From: Calditrichia bacterium
GTDB lineage: Bacteria; Calditrichota; Calditrichia; JAJRVZ01
Assembly: GCA_030634505.1 (NCBI GenBank)
Contig: DAOWAQ010000016.1
Location: 1-16,850, forward strand
DNA: 16,850 nt
Reading direction: 5' to 3'
Shown: one piece after another, positions 1-7,557 of the stretch
Position numbering within the stretch: position 1 is the stretch's first letter
Layout: each line of letters opens with the position of its first letter
Made by a program: the position numbers and the translations under genes
The notes under the pieces: model-generated
What the model was told of the DNA's origin: nothing
Databases searched by the model: none
Seen by the model: only the letters and a program-made list of their open reading frames with translations

Positions 1-1
1 C

Positions 2-1276
2 AAACTTGAAAATGAATGGGAAGGCAGTTTATTCCGTGCTTCTTTACTTGGATTCAGTACATTGGTTGGACTTTGGTTTGCCGGAGGGCAAACAGGTTTA
101 TTCTCCGGAGCGTTCCAAAATATGGCAGCATGGATAGGTGTATTCCTCTCTTTGTTTTCAGTGGGCGCTCTAATCTCGTTTGGAAGAAAAGGTGACAGGT
201 GGGCATGGTTATCTTTATCATTCTTAATTTGGTATACCATTTATGGAATAAAAGTTGGGGACGGGCGCGAATTTTGGCCCTTTACTAACTGGGGTTACGA
301 AGCATTAAAGTTCGCAGGACGACCCTGGAGTTTTTGGTATACAATAATTTACACCGGATTGATGACGGTATTTGGTATTCTAGCACTTAAGCGCTGGGGC
401 TTGGATAAAAAAGATAGATTTCAGGTATGGCGTTATATTAGCTTGATAGGATTTCAATGGTTATTTTTCTTTCTAATTCCGGAATTCCTGTTTCAATGGG
501 CAGTAAAATATCAATGGATTGGGGAATTAGCAAAAGACCCGGTTTTTGCTGAACAGGCATGGAGAAGTTATGGTATTGTTTATGCCTGGCCACTATTTTT
601 TTATACGTTTTTTTATAATCCACATACAATCTGGATTATTTGGGGTGTAACACTAACCTTTGTTATTATGCCGGTACTAGTATTATTTCATGGAAAAAGA
701 TACTGCTCATGGATATGTGGTTGCGGTGGTTTGGCAGAAACATTTGGTGATCGCTGGAGGCACTTGGCGCCAAAGGGAAGAACATCAATTAAATGGGAAT
801 CGATGGGTACTGGCGTTTTAATAATTGCCTTTATAATTACAGTAATGATGCTGGTGAAAGATGCATGGGGTATTTTCTCTGGTACAGCAGACACATCAGT
901 TCACTGGTATGGTTTGATGATGGATGTCTGGCTGGTGGGAATATTACCTGTCACATTGTATCCATTTTTGGGCGGCAAAGTTTGGTGCCGTTACTGGTGT
1001 CCTTTGGCGAAATTCATGCAAATTATGTCCAAGTTTTATGCCAAGATCGGGATTAGTAAATTTCACATTCATGCAAATGATAAATGTATTGGCTGTTATG
1101 AATGTTCTCGAAATTGTCAGGTTGGCATTGATGTTATGTCGTATGCATTAAAACAGGAAGTACTGGATAATGAAACAAGTTCCTGTATAGGTTGTGGAAT
1201 CTGTGTAACCGTTTGTCCAATGGATACACTTTCATTTAACAAGCCGTTGGTCCAAATCAGCAATATTGAAGAATAA
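2..1276 (+). CDS. Polytopic membrane 4Fe-4S ferredoxin, NapH/NosR-like (5' partial)
   Basis: The reading frame is open to the left edge, so the true start lies outside the window; TTG at 62 is an internal Leu, not a start. Visible are about eight or nine hydrophobic segments, then two Cys clusters in membrane loops typical of NapH/NosR/CcoG proteins: C-x3-C-x-C-G at bases 704-727 and WCRYWCP at 983-1003. The C-terminus carries two ferredoxin motifs: CIGCYECSRNC (1085-1117) and CIGCGICVTVCP (1184-1219). The family passes electrons between quinol or flavin partners and periplasmic or cytoplasmic reductases through the membrane. The first loop motif lacks the usual Pro after the second Cys and has an extra Cys. 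In the first C-terminal ferredoxin motif, Gln replaces the usual Pro after the fourth Cys. The electron donor and acceptor cannot be told from this fragment, and an N-terminal flavin or FMN domain outside the window is possible. The family call is firm, the pathway unknown. Confidence 0.8.
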   Translation, partial: KLENEWEGSLFRASLLGFSTLVGLWFAGGQTGLFSGAFQNMAAWIGVFLSLFSVGALISFGRKGDRWAWLSLSFLIWYTIYGIKVGDGREFWPFTNWGYEALKFAGRPWSFWYTIIYTGLMTVFGILALKRWGLDKKDRFQVWRYISLIGFQWLFFFLIPEFLFQWAVKYQWIGELAKDPVFAEQAWRSYGIVYAWPLFFYTFFYNPHTIWIIWGVTLTFVIMPVLVLFHGKRYCSWICGCGGLAETFGDRWRHLAPKGRTSIKWESMGTGVLIIAFIITVMMLVKDAWGIFSGTADTSVHWYGLMMDVWLVGILPVTLYPFLGGKVWCRYWCPLAKFMQIMSKFYAKIGISKFHIHANDKCIGCYECSRNCQVGIDVMSYALKQEVLDNETSSCIGCGICVTVCPMDTLSFNKPLVQISNIEE

Positions 1277-1292
1277 TTTTTCAAATTGACAT

Positions 1293-1323
1293 ATAATATT
1301 AGTTAAAAAATAGCTAACATTAT
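1293..1323 (+). terminator. Candidate hairpin after the ferredoxin gene
   Basis: Bases 1293-1305 can pair with 1311-1323, with one A-C mismatch and one T-G wobble, around a five-A loop, starting 17 bases after the stop codon. The stem is AT-rich and is not followed directly by a clean T-run, so it is a weak candidate for ending or processing the upstream transcript. Confidence 0.3.
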
Positions 1324-1401
1324 TAGCCAATTTATTAAATTTTATTATTTGTTTATTTATAAATCATTTACCAAATTGATAAATAAAATTAAAAATTATT
1401 T

Positions 1402-1406
1402 GAGGG
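1402..1406 (+). promoter_or_regulatory. Ribosome binding site of ppgK
   Basis: GAGGG lies nine bases before ATG 1416. It supports that ATG over the in-frame ATG at 1446, which sits directly before the phosphate-binding motif and has no comparable site. Confidence 0.6.
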
Positions 1407-1415
1407 ATTTCAGCA

Positions 1416-2183
1416 ATGAATGATAATTTGAATGTAAATATAGTTATGGGTATTGATATTGGTGGAACAGGTATAAAAATTGCATTGGTAAACAAAAAAT
1501 CAGGCAAAATAACCTCTAAAAAGGTTAAAATCGTTACACCCAATCCATCAATTCCTAGCTCTATTATTAAATTGATTCATGAACAAATTGAAGCAAATGA
1601 ATCGAGTGGTGATGTAGGTTGTGGTTTTCCGGGAGTAGTAAAAGAAGGAACGGTTAAATTTGTTGGTAATTTAGACCAGGAATGGGTTGGCCTAAATGTA
1701 GAACGAGAATTAAGAAAATATACGACTAGCCGGGTTTGTGTTATAAATGATGCTGATGCAGCAGCTTTAGCAGAAATGCAATTTGGTGCAGGTAAACAAC
1801 ATAATAATTCAAATGGTGGTGTCGTATTATTATTAACGTTAGGTACAGGAATAGGCTCAGCCATATTTATTAATGGTCAGTTACTCCCAAATACCGAATT
1901 TGGGCAGATAGAAATGGATGGTATCGTAGCAGAAAAAAATGCTTCTACCGTAGTTCGGGAACAAGAAAACCTGAGTTGGAAAAAATGGGCTAAACGGGTG
2001 AATAAGTATTTAAACATTATGGAAATGCTTTTGTCTCCGGATTTAATAATTATTGGAGGGGGAATAAGCTCATCCCCAGAAAAATTCATTCCTTTTTTAG
2101 ATTTGAAAACAAATATTGTTACTGCAAAACTAGGTAATAGTGCCGGGATTGTTGGTGCTGCATTATCTGTTAAATCTACATAA
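1416..2183 (+). CDS. ppgK: Polyphosphate glucokinase (ROK family)
   Basis: Predicted cytosolic kinase that phosphorylates glucose to glucose-6-phosphate using inorganic polyphosphate (EC 2.7.1.63), possibly also ATP. The 255 residues fit the family length. Seen in order: phosphate loop DIGGTGIK (14-21), NDADAAALAE (111-120) with D112 as the likely catalytic base, LTLGTGIGSA (140-149), PNTEFGQIEMDG (158-169), an SWKKWAKRVNKYL segment (187-199), and SPDLIIIGGGIS (207-218). The PNTEFG block and the Ser-Trp segment are characteristic of polyphosphate glucokinases, and the zinc-binding CxCGxxGC motif of ordinary ROK glucokinases and repressors is absent. Pgi, the next enzyme in the pathway, follows after 39 bases, which supports a role in glycolysis or glycogen and maltose use. 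Donor preference is inferred from family resemblance. Confidence 0.87.
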   Translation: MNDNLNVNIVMGIDIGGTGIKIALVNKKSGKITSKKVKIVTPNPSIPSSIIKLIHEQIEANESSGDVGCGFPGVVKEGTVKFVGNLDQEWVGLNVERELRKYTTSRVCVINDADAAALAEMQFGAGKQHNNSNGGVVLLLTLGTGIGSAIFINGQLLPNTEFGQIEMDGIVAEKNASTVVREQENLSWKKWAKRVNKYLNIMEMLLSPDLIIIGGGISSSPEKFIPFLDLKTNIVTAKLGNSAGIVGAALSVKST

Positions 2184-2222
2184 ATACGCATCTTAAATTG
2201 CCAGTACAGGCGGAGATAGTAA

Positions 2223-3962
2223 ATGAAAAAAACAGAAAATTTTAATCAAAAAGAGAAATTCAACATAATTTCTGGATTAGAACAGTTTAAACCTGCTATT
2301 ATGAAATCTATTGAAAAGTTAAATAGTGAGAAAATTGTCTCCCGAATTTGGGATATGGATTATACTGTTTGGAAAAATAGTCCGGATGAAATTACTAACC
2401 GATTAGGATGGTTGCAAAGTCCCGAATCAACAATTGAGGTTTTGAGTGAAATTAATCATTTTGTTGATCAGGTTCGTGCAGAGGGGTTTACTCACGCATT
2501 GCTCTTGGGTATGGGTGGTTCTAGTCTTGCTCCTGAGGTTTTCAGAAAGACATTCGGCGTCAAAGAAGGATATTTGGATTTGGCAGTGCTCGATAGTACT
2601 GATCCCGGAGCTGTTTTGAAACAGGAGCAAGCAATCGATATTACGAAAACACTTTTTATGGTTTCAACAAAATCAGGGGGCACGGTTGAAACAATTTCCT
2701 TCATGAAATATTTTTACAATAGAGCCAGTGAAATTATTGGAAAAGAAAAAGTTGGTAAACATTTTATTGCAATCACAGATCCGGCAAGTGGGCTTGAATC
2801 ATTAGCAAAAACTTTAGATTTTAGAAAAATATTTTTGAATGACCCAAATATCGGTGGGAGATATTCTGCATTATCTTTATTCGGAATGGTCCCGGCAGCT
2901 TTGATTGGTGTTGATATAAAACAAATACTTAGTTATGCAATTAGTATGGTAGAAGAATGTAAACAGCCTGATGCAGAGAAAAATCCCGGAGTTTGGTTGG
3001 GTGCAATTCTGGGAGAACTGGCCAAAAGTGCTAAAGAAAAAGTAACATTTATTATATCGCCTGAACTTAAGTATTTGGGAGCTTGGCTTGAACAACTCAT
3101 CGCCGAAAGTACTGGTAAAGAAGGAGTAGGTATCCTACCGATAGATGGAGAGGAATTATTATCTCCCGAATTTTATTCAAATGACCGGCTATTTGTTTCA
3201 ATTCAATATGATCAACTATCAAAGCAAATGACTAATATTCGAAAATTGAAAGAGATGAACTATCCTATCTTAGAAATTAAAATACAAGACTTGTACGAAA
3301 TTGGCGCTGAATTATTTCGCTGGGAATTTGCGACAGTTATTGCCAGTCATATTTTAGGTATAAATCCATTCGATCAACCAAATGTGGAATCAGCAAAGGT
3401 ATTGGCACGAAAAATGGTTACCGATTATCAGGTAAAAGGTGTTTTACCACAGGTGAAATATAATTTTGAAAGTGATGCTTTGAAAATCCTTGCTGATATT
3501 GATTCAGGTTCAGTAAAAGAATGTATAAATAGTTTTATTGCAAATAAAAATAAAATTGAAGAACAAACAGTAAAAAAAGCATACATTGCGATACAAGCAT
3601 ATTTAGCACCTTCCGAGGAAGTAGATGAATTGCTGCACTTAATCAGAACCGAAATACAAAAACAATGGAAGATTGCTACTACCGTTGGTTACGGTCCAAG
3701 ATTTTTACATTCAACGGGACAGCTTCACAAAGGAGATTCCGGAAACGGAATGTTTATTCAAATAATAGGTAAGTCCAAAAGTGATTTAGAAATTCCGGAT
3801 GATGCAGGAAGCAATGAATCTTCAATATCATTTGGTACACTTATTTTAGCACAAGCATTTGGAGACAGGCAAGCGTTATCAGATGGATCACGTAAAGTTA
3901 TGCTAATTGATATTGGGCTTGATCATAAAAAAGGATTAACAACAATTCTTAATAATATATAA
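2223..3962 (+). CDS. pgi: Glucose-6-phosphate isomerase (of the Tal-PGI fusion type)
   Basis: Interconverts glucose-6-phosphate and fructose-6-phosphate in the cytosol. The 579 residues hold a complete PGI fold: LGMGGSSLAPEV (95-106), the sugar-phosphate loop STKSGGTVET (148-157), the family signature GGRYSALS (211-218), AESTGKEG (294-301) with E295 as the likely catalytic Glu, NPFDQPNVE (381-389), and GPRFLHSTGQLHKG (491-504). The sequence resembles the C-terminal half of bifunctional transaldolase/PGI enzymes rather than E. coli Pgi. Here it stands alone: the preceding gene is ppgK and there is no transaldolase domain upstream. The start is supported by GGCGGA about 10 bases before the ATG. 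Likely co-transcribed with ppgK. Confidence 0.88.
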   Translation: MKKTENFNQKEKFNIISGLEQFKPAIMKSIEKLNSEKIVSRIWDMDYTVWKNSPDEITNRLGWLQSPESTIEVLSEINHFVDQVRAEGFTHALLLGMGGSSLAPEVFRKTFGVKEGYLDLAVLDSTDPGAVLKQEQAIDITKTLFMVSTKSGGTVETISFMKYFYNRASEIIGKEKVGKHFIAITDPASGLESLAKTLDFRKIFLNDPNIGGRYSALSLFGMVPAALIGVDIKQILSYAISMVEECKQPDAEKNPGVWLGAILGELAKSAKEKVTFIISPELKYLGAWLEQLIAESTGKEGVGILPIDGEELLSPEFYSNDRLFVSIQYDQLSKQMTNIRKLKEMNYPILEIKIQDLYEIGAELFRWEFATVIASHILGINPFDQPNVESAKVLARKMVTDYQVKGVLPQVKYNFESDALKILADIDSGSVKECINSFIANKNKIEEQTVKKAYIAIQAYLAPSEEVDELLHLIRTEIQKQWKIATTVGYGPRFLHSTGQLHKGDSGNGMFIQIIGKSKSDLEIPDDAGSNESSISFGTLILAQAFGDRQALSDGSRKVMLIDIGLDHKKGLTTILNNI

Positions 3963-3992
3963 AATCATTTTATAATAAAGGAATTTAGATTG

Positions 3993-4814
3993 ATGAAGTC
4001 AGTAGTGATTACAGGAGTTTCAACCGGAATTGGCTTTGATCTTACCCGAAAATTTATAAGTCATGGTTATAAAGTATTTGGTAGTGTTAGAACTGAAAAA
4101 GATGCGGAAAAGTTAAAAAATGAATTTGGGGAACTATATTATCCAATACTTTTTGATGTTACAGACTCAACTGCAATTTTCAAAGCTGTCGAAAAAGTAA
4201 GAACAGAATTAAATCAACAAACATTATCAGGATTAATAAATAATGCTGGCATAGCAGTTTCCGGTCCAATTTTACATATCCCGGAAGAAGAAATAAAAAA
4301 TCAATTTGATATAAATGTGTTTGGAGTTTTAAATGTTACAAAAGCATTTGTCCCTCTGCTTAGAGGTGATAACCCCGGGCGAATAATTAATATTAGTTCT
4401 GTAAGCGGTAAAAATGTGTTTCCCTTTCTTGGTGTTTACGCTGCATCTAAACATGCTTTAGAAGCAATCTCGGATGCCTTTCGCAGAGAGTTAGCTCTTT
4501 ATGGAATTAAAACAATTGTTATTGAACCGGGAAGTACTCAATCAGAAATTTGGGATAAAGTGCCGGATTTATCAAAATATGAACATACAGATTTTTATAG
4601 TGCTTTGGGCAAAGTATTTAGAAATATTGAAAAATCATTAAAAGACATTATTTCTGTGAATAAAGTAAGTAATATTGTTTATCAGGCATTTACGAAAAAG
4701 AAACCGAAAACCAGATATATTATTGTACATAATAAACTAACTCATTGGTGGTTACCTCGTTTATTGCCCGCAAAAGTTTTAGATAAACTTTTCAAGAAAA
4801 TGATGTATAATTAG
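3993..4814 (+). CDS. Classical short-chain dehydrogenase/reductase (SDR)
   Basis: NAD(P)(H)-dependent oxidoreductase of the classical SDR family; substrate unknown. From ATG 3993 (273 residues) one sees the Rossmann motif TGVSTGIG (7-14), an Arg after the second strand (R33) that favours NADP(H), NNAG (83-86), and the catalytic Ser about 136, Tyr 149 and Lys 153 in YAASK. ATG 3993 is preferred to TTG 3990: AAAGGAA at 3977-3983 is spaced nine bases from the ATG. The C-terminal 50 residues are basic and aromatic (THWWLPRLLP) and could sit at a membrane surface, as in retinol-dehydrogenase-like SDRs. It lies 30 bases after pgi and may be the third gene of that transcript, though no pathway link is evident. 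Confidence 0.85.
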   Translation: MKSVVITGVSTGIGFDLTRKFISHGYKVFGSVRTEKDAEKLKNEFGELYYPILFDVTDSTAIFKAVEKVRTELNQQTLSGLINNAGIAVSGPILHIPEEEIKNQFDINVFGVLNVTKAFVPLLRGDNPGRIINISSVSGKNVFPFLGVYAASKHALEAISDAFRRELALYGIKTIVIEPGSTQSEIWDKVPDLSKYEHTDFYSALGKVFRNIEKSLKDIISVNKVSNIVYQAFTKKKPKTRYIIVHNKLTHWWLPRLLPAKVLDKLFKKMMYN

Positions 4815-5013
4815 TTTTATTTTTGTTTATTATTATTTAAATCAAAAGAAAAAATAAATTTTTATTGTCTATTTAGTAAATATTTCCTATACTTCTACAT
4901 TATTTTAATAAAGTTGGTCATATAAATTATCCTATTAAAATATTTGTCTTTGAATATGCATATATTTAAAGAAGTTAGAAATGATCGTTTATTAATATTA
5001 ACTGGAGAGTATT

Positions 5014-5376
5014 ATGCCAGCAAATCCATTTGATCTAAAACAATTAATATATTTAATAAAAGATAATAAAGATTTTGATGCGAACTTAATTTTAGACGAA
5101 GGATGTCGTATTGCCACTGAAGATCCAAAACCGCTGATAAAAGTCCTGAATTATTTGATTAATTATTTAAAACAATTAACACAACAACCATTGGAGATTT
5201 CTCTTGATTTGCGTGAAAAAGATTATCTCCTAAGTTTAATGGCTTATACGGATACATCAGATTTACCTGCAATTAGTGATCAATTAGACGAAGCTCTGGC
5301 AACTTATAATGCAATAAAAAATGTGATTCATGAAAAGGATAAATACATACAGTTTAAAGTAAGCTTTGCTAAATAA
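5014..5376 (+). CDS. Hypothetical protein, 120 residues
   Basis: No family recognised. The protein is soluble and predicted to be almost all helix, with no signal peptide, membrane segment, Cys cluster or nucleotide-binding motif. The first half is Leu/Ile-rich with Asp/Asn turns and the middle (residues 46-70) looks like a long amphipathic helix. Evidence that it is real: a good ribosome binding site, GGAGAG at about 5003-5008, six bases before the ATG, a normal amino-acid composition, and a 199-base gap upstream big enough for its own promoter. It ends facing dnaA, with 341 bases between the two. A small helical adaptor or regulator is possible but cannot be claimed. Confidence 0.6.
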   Translation: MPANPFDLKQLIYLIKDNKDFDANLILDEGCRIATEDPKPLIKVLNYLINYLKQLTQQPLEISLDLREKDYLLSLMAYTDTSDLPAISDQLDEALATYNAIKNVIHEKDKYIQFKVSFAK

Positions 5377-5717
5377 ATTCTATGTATATAAAAATTATAA
5401 ATTACATAAACTCATAAAATTTTCTTTTCAATTATATTACTTTAAATATCGTTTTCTTACATTCTTTAAATTGTTAGCAGATTCAGATTATAAAATATCA
5501 CTTACCATTTTGTTTTTATACCTAAGTTGGTACAAGTCTATTCTTTAATTCAAATTTATTTAAAGTAAAATTGTCAGAATTTTTGTTATTGTTACAAGTA
5601 CAAATAATATTGGTTGTAAATATAAAATTGATAAAATTCAGTTATTATGGAGGTGAAAATATATCTATTTTATCCTATTGGAAGGGAATTTTGAAGTAAT
5701 GAAAGTTCTGATAAGCT
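5377..5717. other. Gene-free stretch between convergent ends of the 120-aa gene and dnaA
   Basis: 341 very AT-rich bases with stops in all frames. Both flanking genes point into it, so it must hold their transcription ends, but no convincing GC-rich hairpin with a T-run is visible on either strand. Short imperfect inverted repeats occur (for example TATGTA at 5383-5388 against TACATA at 5403-5408). The one standout element is an 8-base perfect Shine-Dalgarno-like GGAGGTGA at 5649-5656 with no proper gene behind it (see findings). Confidence 0.5.
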
Positions 5718-7109
5718 TTACCTGGAATATTGGAGCATTCTTTTAATTTCTTCAATTTTGTTTCTTAAAATGGCATCAATCTTTATTTGTCCTTCTATTA
5801 CTTTGTGTGCGTATATAACCGTACTATGATCACGCCCCCCAAAATGAAGTCCTATTGTTGTTGTGGAAAATTTGGACAATTCTTTTGATAAATACATAGC
5901 GACCTGTCGTGCAAAAGCGATATCTTTTGTTCTACTTTTTTTCATAAAGCTTTCCTGGGGAACATCAAATGCTTTTGAAGTTAATTGAATAATCTGATCT
6001 ATGGTTATTCCTTTGGATATTGGCTGGCCGATTTCAGTTACTACTTTTTGCGCTAATTCAAGAGTAGGTTCAGTATGCGTCAATAGTACCTGTGCCATCA
6101 ACCTTGTAAGTGCTCCTTCCAATTCTCTGATATTATGAGTTAAATTAACTGCTAAATAATCAATTATATCATTTGGTATCTGCAAATTATTCTCTTCACA
6201 TTTGCTTTGAAGAATGGCAATTCTCGTTTCTAAATCAGGCGGTTGTATATCTGCAACTAATCCCCATTTAAATCTTGATATGAGTCGTTCCTCTAAAAAA
6301 CTTAGTTCATTAACTGGCCGATCGGATGTTAACACTATCTGTTTTTTATTCTGATGCAGAGCATTAAATGTATGAAAAAATTCCTCCTGAGTTTTTCCTT
6401 TATTTGAAAAAAACTGTATATCGTCAATCATTAATAGATCGCATGATCTATAAAAATTAGAAAATTCAATTACATTATTTTGTTGAATGGAGGTTATAAA
6501 ATGGCTCGTAAAGCTTTCACTCGAAGTATAGTAAACTTTTAAGTTATTGGATCTACGTAATACATTATTCCCTATGGCCTGAATTAAATGTGTTTTTCCA
6601 AGCCCTGTACCACCATAAATGATTAACGGATTATAATTAGTATTTCCAGGTGACTCTGAAACTGCCCAGGCTGCAGCTTGTGCAAACTTGTTTCCGTCTC
6701 CGATTATAAAGTTGTCAAATGTATAATTGGAATTTAAATTACTACTTGAAAAATCTCTATCAGACGCAGGTGTGTGTTTTATTTCTATATCATTAATGAT
6801 ATTATCTGTGTAAGCAGAAAATGGTTTGTTGTCCAAAACTTTAAACTGAACTGATAGGGAATATCCTGATGTTTGAATTAATGCATTTTTTAATATTTTT
6901 GTATAATGATTATCTATCCACTCTTGAAAAAATTTATTTGGCACTCCTAATATTATAGTTGAATCGGTTAAATCAAGGGGTTGAATTGGTGCAAACCAGG
7001 TTTGGTAACTCCTGGGATTTATTGTCTCTTTCAGTACCTCACTGGTTCTTTCCCAAAGCTCCTTAGGGGTAGTTAAAATGTTTTCAGCAAGGTTAGATTT
7101 TCTCTGCAT
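5718..7109 (-). CDS. dnaA: Chromosomal replication initiator protein DnaA
   Basis: ATP-dependent initiator that binds DnaA boxes at oriC, opens the duplex and loads the helicase. All four domains are visible in 463 residues: an N-terminal interaction domain (about 12-90, LWERTSEVLKETINPRSYQTWF), a short variable linker (about 91-128), the AAA+ core with Walker A GGTGLGKT (166-173), Walker B LLMIDD (225-230), sensor 1 LTSDRP (260-265), LEERLISRFKWGL (272-284) and sensor 2 NIRELEGAL (326-334), and the C-terminal DNA-binding domain with the DnaA signature GLHFGGRDHSTVIYAHKVIE (420-439). Its start is supported by AAAGGA on the - strand about six bases upstream. It stands alone, without dnaN, recF or rpmH beside it. 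The DnaA box only 33 bases before the start suggests autoregulation. Confidence 0.97.
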   Translation of the reverse strand: MQRKSNLAENILTTPKELWERTSEVLKETINPRSYQTWFAPIQPLDLTDSTIILGVPNKFFQEWIDNHYTKILKNALIQTSGYSLSVQFKVLDNKPFSAYTDNIINDIEIKHTPASDRDFSSSNLNSNYTFDNFIIGDGNKFAQAAAWAVSESPGNTNYNPLIIYGGTGLGKTHLIQAIGNNVLRRSNNLKVYYTSSESFTSHFITSIQQNNVIEFSNFYRSCDLLMIDDIQFFSNKGKTQEEFFHTFNALHQNKKQIVLTSDRPVNELSFLEERLISRFKWGLVADIQPPDLETRIAILQSKCEENNLQIPNDIIDYLAVNLTHNIRELEGALTRLMAQVLLTHTEPTLELAQKVVTEIGQPISKGITIDQIIQLTSKAFDVPQESFMKKSRTKDIAFARQVAMYLSKELSKFSTTTIGLHFGGRDHSTVIYAHKVIEGQIKIDAILRNKIEEIKRMLQYSR

Positions 7110-7141
7110 TTAAGTCCTTTAATTTGCTAACCGTTAGGTAC

Positions 7142-7150
7142 TTATTCACA
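7142..7150 (+). promoter_or_regulatory. DnaA box TTATTCACA
   Basis: Exact match to the TTATNCACA consensus, 33 bases upstream of the dnaA start codon. It could serve as an origin box, an autoregulatory operator of dnaA, or both. Confidence 0.6.
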
Positions 7151-7310
7151 ATAAACAGACAGCAAAAATAAATCTTCAATCTTCAATATTATTAATACTT
7201 TAGAACAGTTACCACAAAACAAAAACTCTATGTAAACACTTAAATAACAATGGTTTAAATTAAAATCTAACTTTTGGGAATCTGAAATGTTTATCAGCAG
7301 GTTAAGTTGA

Positions 7311-7343
7311 AACTTGTTAATAGTCAAAAGTTATTAACAAGTT
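7311..7343. repeat. 12-bp perfect inverted repeat in the origin region
   Basis: Bases 7311-7322 are the exact reverse complement of 7332-7343, with a 9-base spacer. The right arm overlaps a TTATTAACA site and the left arm contains its near-reverse-complement, so the repeat presents two DnaA-box-like sites in opposite orientation. A third copy (7342-7350) starts at the edge of the right arm. Confidence 0.8.
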
Positions 7344-7441
7344 ATTAACAATGACCTCCGTGACACACAAACATATTAATAAAGCTATATTAAGAATCAA
7401 GTTTTTTGTAACAAAAAAATGAAATATTTTAAAAAAATCAT

Positions 7442-7462
7442 GTTTCATGTTTCACGTTTCAC
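7442..7462 (+). repeat. Three tandem GTTTCAT/C heptamers
   Basis: The heptamers are GTTTCAT (7442-7448), GTTTCAC (7449-7455) and GTTTCAC (7456-7462), head to tail, followed by a further GTTTC at 7476-7480. The middle of the block, TGTTTCACGT, equals the first 10 bases of the ParB-binding parS palindrome, but the second half does not follow. Iteron-like or ParB-related binding is a possibility only. Confidence 0.65.
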
Positions 7463-7522
7463 GGTTTTGGTAAATGTTTCTTACCACAGAAAAATCATTA
7501 CAAATCACTATTGATTCATAAA

Positions 7523-7557
7523 AACACCTTGACATTAAATTAGGTGTTAATTACTTT
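7523..7557 (+). promoter_or_regulatory. Candidate ridA-operon promoter with overlapping operator-like repeat
   Basis: TTGACA (7529-7534), a 17-base spacer and TACTTT (7552-7557) form a sigma-70-like promoter ending 25 bases before ATG 7583. The inverted repeat AACACC (7523-7528) / GGTGTT (7543-7548) straddles the -35 element and spacer, where a repressor dimer could block polymerase. The -10 match is poor by the E. coli standard. Confidence 0.45.

Noticed and set aside
62..64. TTG as start of the left-edge ferredoxin gene
   Set aside because: The frame is open and hydrophobic to base 2, and membrane sequence continues across the TTG, so the gene starts outside the window.
1286..1297. TTGACA followed by TATAAT as a promoter for ppgK
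   Set aside because: The two hexamers are directly adjacent with no spacer, so they cannot form one promoter; no good -10 lies 16-18 bases after the TTGACA.
1352..1387. 9-bp inverted repeat TTTATTTAT / ATAAATAAA before ppgK
   Set aside because: Pure A/T in a very AT-rich gap with an 18-base spacer; expected by chance and not convincing as an operator.
5366..5548. 60-codon frame after the 120-residue gene
   Set aside because: Starts inside the preceding gene, made of Phe/Tyr/Lys/Leu typical of translated AT-rich spacer, with no ribosome binding site.
7142..7327. 61-codon frame on the - strand upstream of dnaA
   Set aside because: Low-complexity composition, overlaps the DnaA box and inverted repeat, and has no recognisable protein features.
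7448..7464. A full parS site
   Set aside because: Only the first 10 of 16 palindrome bases match; the mirrored half is missing, so it is kept only as a half-site observation.
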